From: DRGT01 sp035685445
Lineage (GTDB): Archaea > Thermoproteota > Nitrososphaeria > Nitrososphaerales > Nitrosopumilaceae
NCBI GenBank assembly: GCA_035685445.1
Contig: DASSAK010000065.1
Coordinates: 1 to 14,706, forward strand
Reading direction: 5' to 3'
Length of the DNA: 14,706 nt
The notes under the pieces: model-generated
Told to the model about the DNA's origin: nothing
The model's database searches: none
The model's input: the letters and a program-made list of their open reading frames with translations, nothing else
Part shown: piece after piece, positions 7,492 to 13,146 of the stretch
How the letters are laid out: each line of letters opens with the position of its first letter
How positions within the stretch are numbered: the first letter of the stretch is position 1
Program-made: the position numbers and the translations under genes

Positions 7492-8688
7492 ATGGAAATC
7501 ACTAGAAATTCAATACTGGTAGGAATTGGAGCCATTTTGGTACTTGGCCTAGTAGGCACACCAATGATTCAGGCAGAAGAGCAAAACAACTCTCTATTTC
7601 ATGAATTAAAACAAATTGAGATTCAAATTCATGAATTAAAAGAAAACAGCAATGATTTTGATATTGAAAAATTAGGCTCTAATGTCTTTGAGTTAAGAAC
7701 TATCGGAGACTCTATTTTAGATGTTCAAAAATTAACCTATGTAGAAAATGACATTGCAGTTTCTAAAGTAATAGATTATCTAATTGACGATTACCAGAAA
7801 TTATACGAGGCATACTTTGAGAAGGTTTCAGATTACAAAAAACACAATCCTGTTTCTAGCTCAGAGCGATTCATTATAAACGAGTTGGTAAAAAATGAAT
7901 TAAATTTTGTCACACACCATGAGTATCAAAACAATAAAGAACTTGAAAAACAATTTATGAAATCAGAAGTTCAAAGATTACAGCATGAATCAGAATTTCA
8001 GAATTTAATTAATAAAATTGGAATAAAATTAGCAGATGAGGCAAATGGAAACAAGATAGAAAAAACTCAGCACAAGATAGCATTAGAAAACATAATCATT
8101 TCTGCAGACTGGGAACTAGCTCCTGATGCATTAGATAGAATAATTACACAACTCTCTGATGATGATTTAAAGAATCAGCTAAATCAAAACAAAGAAAAAA
8201 TCCTTGACTTGATTAAACAACTAGATGAAGCTGAATCACAAAAACCACAACTTTATGCTCTTACAAGCGGATATGCATACGTATTTTTTGGTGATATACT
8301 AAACAATGAAAACAAAATTCATACTCCACATATCTTAGCATCGCAAATTAAAAATGAGATTTATTCTTTGGCAGAACAATCTTATTCTATAATTGAAGAA
8401 GATGAAAAAAGACAACATGAAACATTTCTTGCACAAATAATTGATTCTCAATCCGCGAAATCTGAAGTAGAACCAGAACCAGAACCTGACACAAAGCCAG
8501 AACATACTGGAAATGGAAATGGAAACAACAAGGGAAATGATAACGACAATGGAAGCGACAATGGAAATGGAAACAACAAGGGAAATGATAACGACAAAGG
8601 AGATAATGGAGACAACAATGATGAAGGAAACAGTGATGAAAAAGAAAATGGAAAAGGTAACGGAAAAGCTAAAGGTAAAAAGGCCTAA
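7492..8688 (+). CDS. Secreted helical protein with acidic Asn/Gly/Asp/Lys repeat tail
   Basis: I do not recognise the family. The N-terminus is a clear Sec-type signal peptide: a charged start (MEITRN), a hydrophobic core at about 8-22, and a likely cleavage after Ala28 (IQA, then EEQ). Residues about 30-320 are predominantly charged and helical in character, rich in Glu, Lys, Gln and Ile/Leu with heptad-like stretches such as HELKQIEIQIHELKEN (37-52), so an extended helical or coiled-coil body is likely. From 327 comes an EPEPEPD linker. From residue 340 to the end (398) there is a low-complexity tail of Gly, Asn, Asp and Lys built on a 16-residue tandem repeat, becoming Lys-rich at the very end (GKGNGKAKGKKA). 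No C-terminal membrane segment or sorting signal is visible. The tail could bind cations or contact cell envelope or neighbouring cells; this is inference. The gene stands alone, divergent from the split-barrel gene and convergent with the next one (18 bp apart). Confidence 0.85.
   Translation: MEITRNSILVGIGAILVLGLVGTPMIQAEEQNNSLFHELKQIEIQIHELKENSNDFDIEKLGSNVFELRTIGDSILDVQKLTYVENDIAVSKVIDYLIDDYQKLYEAYFEKVSDYKKHNPVSSSERFIINELVKNELNFVTHHEYQNNKELEKQFMKSEVQRLQHESEFQNLINKIGIKLADEANGNKIEKTQHKIALENIIISADWELAPDALDRIITQLSDDDLKNQLNQNKEKILDLIKQLDEAESQKPQLYALTSGYAYVFFGDILNNENKIHTPHILASQIKNEIYSLAEQSYSIIEEDEKRQHETFLAQIIDSQSAKSEVEPEPEPDTKPEHTGNGNGNNKGNDNDNGSDNGNGNNKGNDNDKGDNGDNNDEGNSDEKENGKGNGKAKGKKA
8512..8597 (+). 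repeat. 48-bp-period tandem repeat inside the secreted-protein gene
   Basis: A 38-nt segment at 8512-8549 recurs without mismatch at 8560-8597, giving a 48-bp period that keeps the frame (16 codons). It encodes the repeated NGNGNNKGNDND unit of the C-terminal tail. The near-identity at DNA level, including third positions, suggests a recent duplication and potential length variation between strains. Confidence 0.9.
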
Positions 8689-8706
8689 ACTTTATCTAAA
8701 AAATTT

Positions 8707-9825
8707 CTATAACCCTGAAAAAAAGGTCTTGCTTGTTTCAGATTTTTCTTTCAAATAAGGCATTACATCGCTTGCAAACTTGTCAATACTTCCAAAGTAG
8801 TTTTTGCCCCAGAATCTAATAACAAAATGATTTACACCTGCTTTGATAAATCTCTCAAATACTGGGATCACATCATCAGGCGTTCCAACCGCAGTTGAGG
8901 AGCGTGCAATTGGATCAGGAATTTTTGTTGCAGCTTCGCGCATTTTTACAATCCAATCTTGGTTTGACATGGAATACTCTGTAAAGTATTTTCTAAAATC
9001 AAAACCTTCAATTTCTTTGAGTTGGTGAACTCGTAATACTTCTGGTTTAAACAAACTCACTTTAACTGCCTCTTTCATTTTAGCCCAAGATGCTTCTGCG
9101 TCTTCTGAAAAGTAGACATCAATATCTAATGCAAATTGAAAATTATTTTTTTCTTCTTCTGTTCTACCATTTTCATCCATTGATTTTACAATTTGTGCTT
9201 TATGATCTTCAAATAACTCGGGGGTATATCCAATTGGGAGCCAGCCCTCTCCATATTTTCCTGTCATCTTTAATGTGCGTGTACCGCCTGCTGCCATGTA
9301 TGTAGGTGGATATGGTTTTCTAATTGGTGGTGCTTGCAAACATGCCCCTTCTAACTTGTAATATTTTCCTTCATAATCTACAGTGTTTTCTGGACTTGAA
9401 CCATACAGTTTTTTGATTACCTGAATCTGTTCTTCCCATTTTGAAACTGGTTTTTCAAATGGAATACAAAACTCTTTGAGATTTTGTGCCTCACCAGCAC
9501 CAATTCCTAAAATCGCTCGGCCTTTTGAAACTCTATCTAGAGTAATTGACGCTAATGCAATGTTTGATGGATGTCGTCTAATGGCATCTGTGACACATGT
9601 TCCTAACTCTACGTTGCGTGTAACGGCGGCAATTGCTGAAAGCATTACCCACGGGTCAAGCACAATTGCTTTTGTCCATTGGGGAACATTTGTGTGGTCC
9701 ATGTAGAAAATAGAATCATATCCTGTTTTATCAGCAAGCATACATGCAGTAAGAATTTGGTCTTCAGAATATCCTGCACGAGCTACATTAAGACCATTTT
9801 GAATTCCAAACTTTATGTTACCCAA
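8707..9825 (-). CDS. Luciferase-like (LLM) F420/flavin-dependent oxidoreductase
   Basis: This is a TIM-barrel oxidoreductase of the bacterial luciferase-like superfamily, related to methylenetetrahydromethanopterin reductase (Mer) and F420-dependent glucose-6-phosphate dehydrogenase. Visible motifs: N-terminal strand KFGIQNG (5-11); MDH at 42-44, the usual catalytic-region Asp-His; GTCVTDAIRRHP (75-86), the family signature around the cofactor; TLDRVSKGRAILGIGAGE (95-112); then PPIRKPYPPTYMAAGG (166-181) and GEGWLPIGY (192-200). The 372 residues are slightly more than the common 320-350. F420 is likely as cofactor because thaumarchaea make it, but FMN cannot be excluded. The substrate is unknown, and no methanopterin pathway is implied. 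The start codon used is TTG; a TATA box about 39 bp upstream predicts a leader of roughly a dozen nt, so the start is the least certain part. It lies downstream of the dehydrogenase gene on the same strand but has its own promoter. Confidence 0.88.
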   Translation of the reverse strand: MGNIKFGIQNGLNVARAGYSEDQILTACMLADKTGYDSIFYMDHTNVPQWTKAIVLDPWVMLSAIAAVTRNVELGTCVTDAIRRHPSNIALASITLDRVSKGRAILGIGAGEAQNLKEFCIPFEKPVSKWEEQIQVIKKLYGSSPENTVDYEGKYYKLEGACLQAPPIRKPYPPTYMAAGGTRTLKMTGKYGEGWLPIGYTPELFEDHKAQIVKSMDENGRTEEEKNNFQFALDIDVYFSEDAEASWAKMKEAVKVSLFKPEVLRVHQLKEIEGFDFRKYFTEYSMSNQDWIVKMREAATKIPDPIARSSTAVGTPDDVIPVFERFIKAGVNHFVIRFWGKNYFGSIDKFASDVMPYLKEKSETSKTFFSGL

Positions 9826-9857
9826 CTTTATCCCAGTAACAATACGAGATCTTTGGA

Positions 9858-9870
9858 GTAAATAAGTATA
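9858..9870 (-). promoter_or_regulatory. TATA box of the LLM oxidoreductase gene
   Basis: The minus strand reads TATACTTATTTAC. It lies about 39 bp before the TTG start, predicting transcription start near 9838 and a short leader. It lies behind the oligo-T run that follows the upstream dehydrogenase gene, so the two genes are probably separate transcripts. Confidence 0.45.
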
Positions 9871-9918
9871 ACACGAAGAATTATCTCGTCGTAAATTTAG
9901 TGCGAAATTCGTTGTCTC

Positions 9919-9943
9919 TAAATATAAAAAATATAAAAAAATG
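9919..9943 (-). terminator. Oligo-T terminator of the iron-type dehydrogenase gene
   Basis: Downstream of the stop at 9955 the minus strand runs CCATTTTTTTATATTTTTTA and continues T-rich. Two closely spaced T runs without a preceding hairpin are typical of archaeal termination. Confidence 0.55.
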
Positions 9944-9954
9944 GTAGATTTTTT

Positions 9955-10899
9955 TTACAAATTACCAGCTTTGATGTCTTCTAGACATTTTATGACATCT
10001 TCTTTTGTAATGGGAATTGGATTTGGGTCTAGATGTCCTCTGTCTGTCATTACAGTGTCAGCTGCTTCTGAAACATCTGCTTTTAGCTCAAGTTTATCAA
10101 ATCCTAATTTTTCAACAATCTGCTTGAATTTTTCATAGAAGATTGATTTATTGAACTTGTGCGCAACAGTTGTACATGATGATAGTGAATATCCATGAGG
10201 AACACCCTCGTTTGAGAACACATACGAAAGTGCATGACCTAATGTTGTTGAACAGTTACCAAATCCCATTCCAGACAACATTGAACCGTATGGATAATTT
10301 TCAGGCTTGTCGTTCATTATTGCATCATAAAGAACATCAAATGCTTGTTTGCAAAGTGTTCTTGTTAGATCATTTCCTAGTTTGCTATCATAACCTTCTG
10401 TAGCTTGTGCGCACGCATCGCAAACAGAGTTTTTCACAATCTGTTCTGGCGTTCCTTTCAAAAAATAGGCATCAACTACTGCCATGTCTGCAAGGAATTT
10501 GTCTTCACGTAACAGTTTCTTTTTTCCATCAAATTTTAAAACACAATAGGTGGTCATTTCAGCTCCAGTACCAAATGTAGTTGGAATCAAAATTTTCTTT
10601 TTTCCCAATTCTGGCGCAGCATATTTTACAACATCCATGGAACTTCCACCGCCGAGTCCAATCAAAGCTGATAGGTCTTTTCCTTTGTATTCTGAAATCA
10701 CTGCATTGACATCGTCAATTGAGGGCTCTGGGGTGACCTTGTCAAATAACATGTAATCCTGAATTCCCATCTTGTCTAACCACTTTCCAGATAATTCCGG
10801 AGGGGCAGTTGTGACAACAAGTGCATTTTTTGGATATTCTGTTTCTCCTAATGCGTTTTCTCCAAAATTGATCACAGAAGGAATTTTTACTGTATGCAT
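9955..10899 (-). CDS. Short iron-type alcohol (semialdehyde) dehydrogenase
   Basis: This belongs to the iron-containing alcohol dehydrogenase/dehydroquinate synthase superfamily. The nucleotide-binding part has GLGGGSSMDV (81-90) and PTTFGTGAEMT (106-116), both standard. In the metal part, family members use Asp and three His. Here Asp161 (CDACAQATEGY), His222 (GHALSY) and His235 (VPHG) are present. The position of the second ligand, four residues after the Asp, is Gln165, and the later active-site His of FucO-type enzymes aligns with Tyr226. At 314 residues it is short (typical 380). From memory, the malonic semialdehyde reductase of Nitrosopumilus maritimus in the 3-hydroxypropionate/4-hydroxybutyrate cycle is an iron-type alcohol dehydrogenase. 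This gene, or a succinic semialdehyde reductase, is a plausible match, but the substrate is inference. Its ATG has a TATA box 27 bp upstream (leaderless) and it is divergent from glycerate kinase. Confidence 0.85.
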   Translation of the reverse strand: MHTVKIPSVINFGENALGETEYPKNALVVTTAPPELSGKWLDKMGIQDYMLFDKVTPEPSIDDVNAVISEYKGKDLSALIGLGGGSSMDVVKYAAPELGKKKILIPTTFGTGAEMTTYCVLKFDGKKKLLREDKFLADMAVVDAYFLKGTPEQIVKNSVCDACAQATEGYDSKLGNDLTRTLCKQAFDVLYDAIMNDKPENYPYGSMLSGMGFGNCSTTLGHALSYVFSNEGVPHGYSLSSCTTVAHKFNKSIFYEKFKQIVEKLGFDKLELKADVSEAADTVMTDRGHLDPNPIPITKEDVIKCLEDIKAGNL

Positions 10900-10920
10900 G
10901 AATGAATCAAAGTTTTTGAT

Positions 10921-10935
10921 TATTATTATATCTTA
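10921..10935. promoter_or_regulatory. Shared divergent promoter: dehydrogenase (-) and glycerate kinase (+)
   Basis: Only 60 bp separates the two start codons. One AT block serves both directions. On the minus strand ATATAATAATA (10921-10931) is centred 27 bp before the dehydrogenase ATG. On the plus strand TTATATCTTA (10926-10935) is centred about 30 bp before the kinase ATG. The two TATA boxes physically overlap, so initiation in one direction should compete with the other. Confidence 0.55.
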
Positions 10936-10959
10936 CAAATTTTCCATAGAAATTGAAAC

Positions 10960-12240
10960 ATGATAATTCAAAATTCTAAAGAATTAGCAACGAATTTTAG
11001 AAAAAAAGCCACCTTGGAAATAATAGAGACTGGACTGAATGCTGCAGATCCAAAAAAATCAATAAGAAAATTCGTAAAACCAAACAAAATCATTCTCGGA
11101 AAAAAATCAATACATCTGCCGCCTTCAAAAAACGTCTATGTGGTAGCATTTGGAAAATCAGCAGATTCTATGGCTGGTTCCCTTAATTCAATTTTAAAAA
11201 TTAAGAATGGAATAATCGTAATTCCAAAGGGCTCTAAAAATCAAATAAAGGCAAAAAAATTTCAAGTCTTTCATTCTGGTCATCCCTTACCAAACAATGT
11301 TAGTGTGCAAGCTGCAAAATCTATAATGAAATTTCTTGATAAAAGAAAAAAAGATGATATGGTAATATTTCTTGTTTCAGGTGGAGGCTCATCTTTAGTT
11401 TCGCTACCTGATGGAATATCTTTGAATGAAAAAATTGCTGTCAATAACTTATTGCTAAAATCCGGAGCAACCATTCAGGAATTTAACTGTGTACGAAAGC
11501 ATCTTTCAAAAATTAAAGGTGGGCTGATGGTGAAAAATCTCAAATGTAAAGCAGTTTCACTTGTAATGTCTGATGTAGTAAATGATGATTTATCATCGAT
11601 ATCATCAGGTTGCACTTACTATGATGCCACTACATTTGCAGATGCCAAAAAAATTATTAAAAAATATAATCTCTATAACAAAATTCCGTCTAGTGTCAAA
11701 AAGAGAATAGAAGACGGCGTGATTGGAAACATTGATGAAACTCCAAAAAAGCCAAAAATAAAAAACCAAATTATTGCAACAAACAAAAATTGTTTAGACT
11801 CGATGGCAAAAAAAGCAAAACAGTTAGGTTATGAGCCTAAAACTCTCACAATTTCTGGAAATGTAATTGCAGCATCAAAAAAAGTTCTTCAACTCTTGCC
11901 AAAGAAAAAAAACTCCTGTCTGGTTTTTGGGGGAGAAACTACGGTTAAAGTCACTGGTAAGGGAAAAGGCGGGCGTAACCAGGAGATGGTTTTACGTATT
12001 TTAAAAAACTCTCAAAAAATAAGAAATGATCTTGTTATCTGTTCTGTTGGAACTGATGGAATTGATGGAAATACTCTAGCTGCAGGAGCTATGATTGAAA
12101 AGTTTTCAATCAAACCAAATCAAATTGATCCTTTTTTGAAAAACAATGATTCAAATTCTTTTTTCAAAAAACATGGTGGTTTGATCAAAACCGGCTACAC
12201 TCATACAAACCTATTAGATGTTGGAGTAATTCTAAACTAA
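10960..12240 (+). CDS. Glycerate 2-kinase (MOFRL family)
   Basis: The enzyme phosphorylates D-glycerate with ATP to 2-phosphoglycerate, feeding glycerate into lower glycolysis/gluconeogenesis in the cytoplasm. Family signs: VVAFGKSADSMA (61-72) with the conserved Lys66; the glycine-rich block LVSGGGSSLVSLPDGISLNEK (138-158); the highly characteristic SGATIQEFNCVRKHLSKIKGG region (168-188); and SDVVNDD (204-210). A C-terminal MOFRL domain starts near 316 with VFGGETTV, followed by GGRNQEM (337-343) and GTDGIDGNTLAAGA (364-377). At 426 residues it matches archaeal glycerate 2-kinases. Lysine content is high, in keeping with the A-rich plus strand. The ATG is set by the overlapping TATA box; the leader is at most a few nt and there is no Shine-Dalgarno sequence. 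Divergent placement with the dehydrogenase suggests joint carbon-metabolism use, but the glycerate source is not visible here. Confidence 0.93.
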   Translation: MIIQNSKELATNFRKKATLEIIETGLNAADPKKSIRKFVKPNKIILGKKSIHLPPSKNVYVVAFGKSADSMAGSLNSILKIKNGIIVIPKGSKNQIKAKKFQVFHSGHPLPNNVSVQAAKSIMKFLDKRKKDDMVIFLVSGGGSSLVSLPDGISLNEKIAVNNLLLKSGATIQEFNCVRKHLSKIKGGLMVKNLKCKAVSLVMSDVVNDDLSSISSGCTYYDATTFADAKKIIKKYNLYNKIPSSVKKRIEDGVIGNIDETPKKPKIKNQIIATNKNCLDSMAKKAKQLGYEPKTLTISGNVIAASKKVLQLLPKKKNSCLVFGGETTVKVTGKGKGGRNQEMVLRILKNSQKIRNDLVICSVGTDGIDGNTLAAGAMIEKFSIKPNQIDPFLKNNDSNSFFKKHGGLIKTGYTHTNLLDVGVILN

Positions 12241-12243
12241 TTC

Positions 12244-12257
12244 ATTTATTTTTAATC
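12244..12257 (+). terminator. T-rich stretch after glycerate kinase
   Basis: ATTTATTTTTAATC a few bases after the stop at 12240 is a plausible archaeal oligo-T termination signal. It is weaker than the structured signals about 100 bp further on. Confidence 0.35.
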
Positions 12258-12340
12258 AACAAATCATAAAATAATTACAATTTTTGATATAGATCTTTCA
12301 TGTCAAACACATAATTTAATGACAAGAGGGCATTTGTTGC

Positions 12341-12409
12341 TTAAAGGTTGTCAATGTTTTTGGACAACCAGTTTTTTACCTCATCAAACGATATTAGCAT
12401 CATAAACAT
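12341..12409 (-). other. Possible mini-ORF or gene remnant (22 codons)
   Basis: The minus strand reads MFMMLISFDEVKNWLSKN, then IDNL, then a stop at 12341-12343. The frame is open upstream for about 12 more codons (GQKRQYFDDSPN) to a TAA at 12444-12446. The amphipathic FDEVKNWLSKNI pattern looks protein-like. It lies directly downstream of the RNase H-like gene and may be a very small gene, or the tail of a decayed one. There is no well-placed TATA box or ribosome binding site, so confidence is low. Confidence 0.2.
12346..12377 (+). terminator. Hairpin 1 followed by T6
   Basis: GGTTGTC (12346-12352) pairs perfectly with GACAACC (12363-12369) around a 10-nt loop and is followed two bases later by six T (12372-12377). 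It looks like a bacterial-style intrinsic terminator or the end of a small RNA. It lies 105 bp after the glycerate kinase stop. It also falls inside a short minus-strand frame (12341-12409), so the pairing could be incidental. Confidence 0.4.
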
Positions 12410-12466
12410 ATTGGGACTGTCGTCAAAATACTGCCGTTTTTGGCCTTAAGTTCCAATATGTTTTTT
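12404..12466 (+). other. Long hairpin (15-bp stem) followed by T6
   Basis: AAACATATTGGGACT (12404-12418) pairs with AGTTCCAATATGTTT (12449-12463), giving 15 pairs of which one is G-U. The 30-nt loop contains a small GCC/GGC stem (12433-12435 with 12442-12444). Six T (12461-12466) overlap the end of the right arm. The single non-Watson-Crick pair is a tolerated G-U in plus-strand RNA but an A-C mismatch in minus-strand RNA, which favours a plus-strand transcript. It is either a terminator of glycerate kinase read-through or part of a small structured RNA with hairpin 1. Confidence 0.45.
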
Positions 12467-12845
12467 ATAATAATTTTGAGGCAGGATTGTTTTTTGGTTC
12501 AATTAGATGATACTTTACATCTAATTTTCTTTGATCAATCAACCTTTTGATAAATTCACTTCGTGTTTGAATAAAAGGATCTGAAATTTCTGAATTATTT
12601 GCCAAGTGTTCATACATTGATTTTGAATCTAGCTTTACAGTTACGACATCTTCATTTTTTATGATAAATGTTCCAATGCCCCAAAAAATTCCAACATGAA
12701 GTGCAATGTATTTTGCTTGTTCATCATTAACTTTATCCAGATAAATTTCGGCTTGTTTTCTCGTTTGTTCTACTTGGGAGTCTCCTGTATGAATCACCCA
12801 TGAAATTTTTTTGGTTGTCCCATCTGAGAAGAATTCGTGTTTCAA
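12465..12845 (-). CDS. Small protein resembling a degenerate RNase H fold
   Basis: No named family is obvious, but the order of elements follows RNase HI-type domains. FFSDGTT near the N-terminus (Asp8-Gly9) matches the first-strand TDGS motif. EQAKYIALHVGI (42-53) matches the NNRAEYLALIEGL helix, with Lys45 where the catalytic Glu would be. VTVKLDSKSMYEHL (69-81) matches the second catalytic Asp motif (Asp73). DPFIQTRSEFIKRL (89-102), then YHLIEPKNNPASKL (112-125), matches the final 'hvpReeNkeADaLa' part, with Ser123 at the last Asp. Thus two of four metal ligands are kept and two are lost. It may be non-catalytic and nucleic-acid binding; this is inference from pattern, not a search. Length is 126 residues. 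The TTG is the first possible start (an in-frame TGA lies 6 nt upstream), with a TATA box about 31 bp before it. Confidence 0.72.
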   Translation of the reverse strand: MKHEFFSDGTTKKISWVIHTGDSQVEQTRKQAEIYLDKVNDEQAKYIALHVGIFWGIGTFIIKNEDVVTVKLDSKSMYEHLANNSEISDPFIQTRSEFIKRLIDQRKLDVKYHLIEPKNNPASKLL

Positions 12846-12871
12846 AAGTCAACCAAAAAATCCTTAATTGT

Positions 12872-12881
12872 CTATATAATT
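12872..12881. promoter_or_regulatory. Near-palindromic TATA box between two divergent small genes
   Basis: CTATATAATT on plus and AATTATATAG on minus. It is centred about 31 bp before the TTG of the RNase H-like gene (minus) and about 46 bp before the ATG of the 68-residue gene (plus). It can serve the minus gene with a leader of a few nt, and the plus gene with a leader near 20 nt. Confidence 0.45.
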
Positions 12882-12922
12882 TGAATACCTCTCTTTTGAT
12901 CACAGATTGAAAGCAGTGCTTA

Positions 12923-13129
12923 ATGCTTGAGTCGCACGCCTTTTTTACGAAAATGGTCGATGAGCTTGTGGAATTCTCAGAACATGATCCCGAGCTTGCC
13001 GATGGAATAAAGTGGCTTGATGACCAAGCTCAAAAAAAAGGAATCTCCTTTTATGATATGGTCTTTGAAGTTTTGTATAAACACGACATTAACTCTAAAG
13101 CAAAAGAATGGTTAAACTCGAGAAATTAA
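12923..13129 (+). CDS. Small acidic conserved-looking protein, 68 residues
   Basis: I do not recognise a family. The product is a small, soluble, helical, acidic protein with no signal peptide or membrane segment. Its central part runs DPELADGIKWLDDQAQKKGI (27-46), followed by SFYDMVFEVL (47-56). A TGA in frame 12 nt upstream makes ATG 12923 the first usable start, and there is no Shine-Dalgarno sequence. It ends 12 bp before the convergent citrate synthase stop. A second small gene with a similar core pattern (EL..I..LD...Q..G..FYD, then VF) lies on the other side of citrate synthase at 14432, so the two may be distant paralogues. Function unknown. Confidence 0.75.
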   Translation: MLESHAFFTKMVDELVEFSEHDPELADGIKWLDDQAQKKGISFYDMVFEVLYKHDINSKAKEWLNSRN

Positions 13130-13146
13130 TCTGATTTTTCTTTAGC
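13130..13146 (+). terminator. T-rich end of the 68-residue gene
   Basis: TCTGATTTTTCTTTAGC follows the stop directly and runs into the last codons of the convergent citrate synthase gene. It is a plausible oligo-T terminator on the plus strand. Confidence 0.4.

Noticed and set aside
8512..8597. CRISPR-like or mobile repeat
   Set aside because: There are only two units, the period is in frame with a protein repeat and there are no unique spacers, so it is a coding tandem duplication.
8513..8758. 81-codon Met/Glu/Thr-rich frame (MEMETTREM-type repeats)
   Set aside because: It is the shifted frame of the repetitive tail of the secreted protein; the repeat makes it open by chance.
12404..12463. 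Terminal inverted repeats of a small insertion element (MITE)
   Set aside because: The arms enclose only 30 nt, no target-site duplication is visible, and no second copy occurs in the window; an RNA hairpin is simpler.
12241..12464. tRNA, box C/D RNA or RNase P/SRP RNA in the gap after glycerate kinase
   Set aside because: I could not find a cloverleaf with TTC-type loop, paired C and D boxes, or conserved RNase P/SRP motifs.
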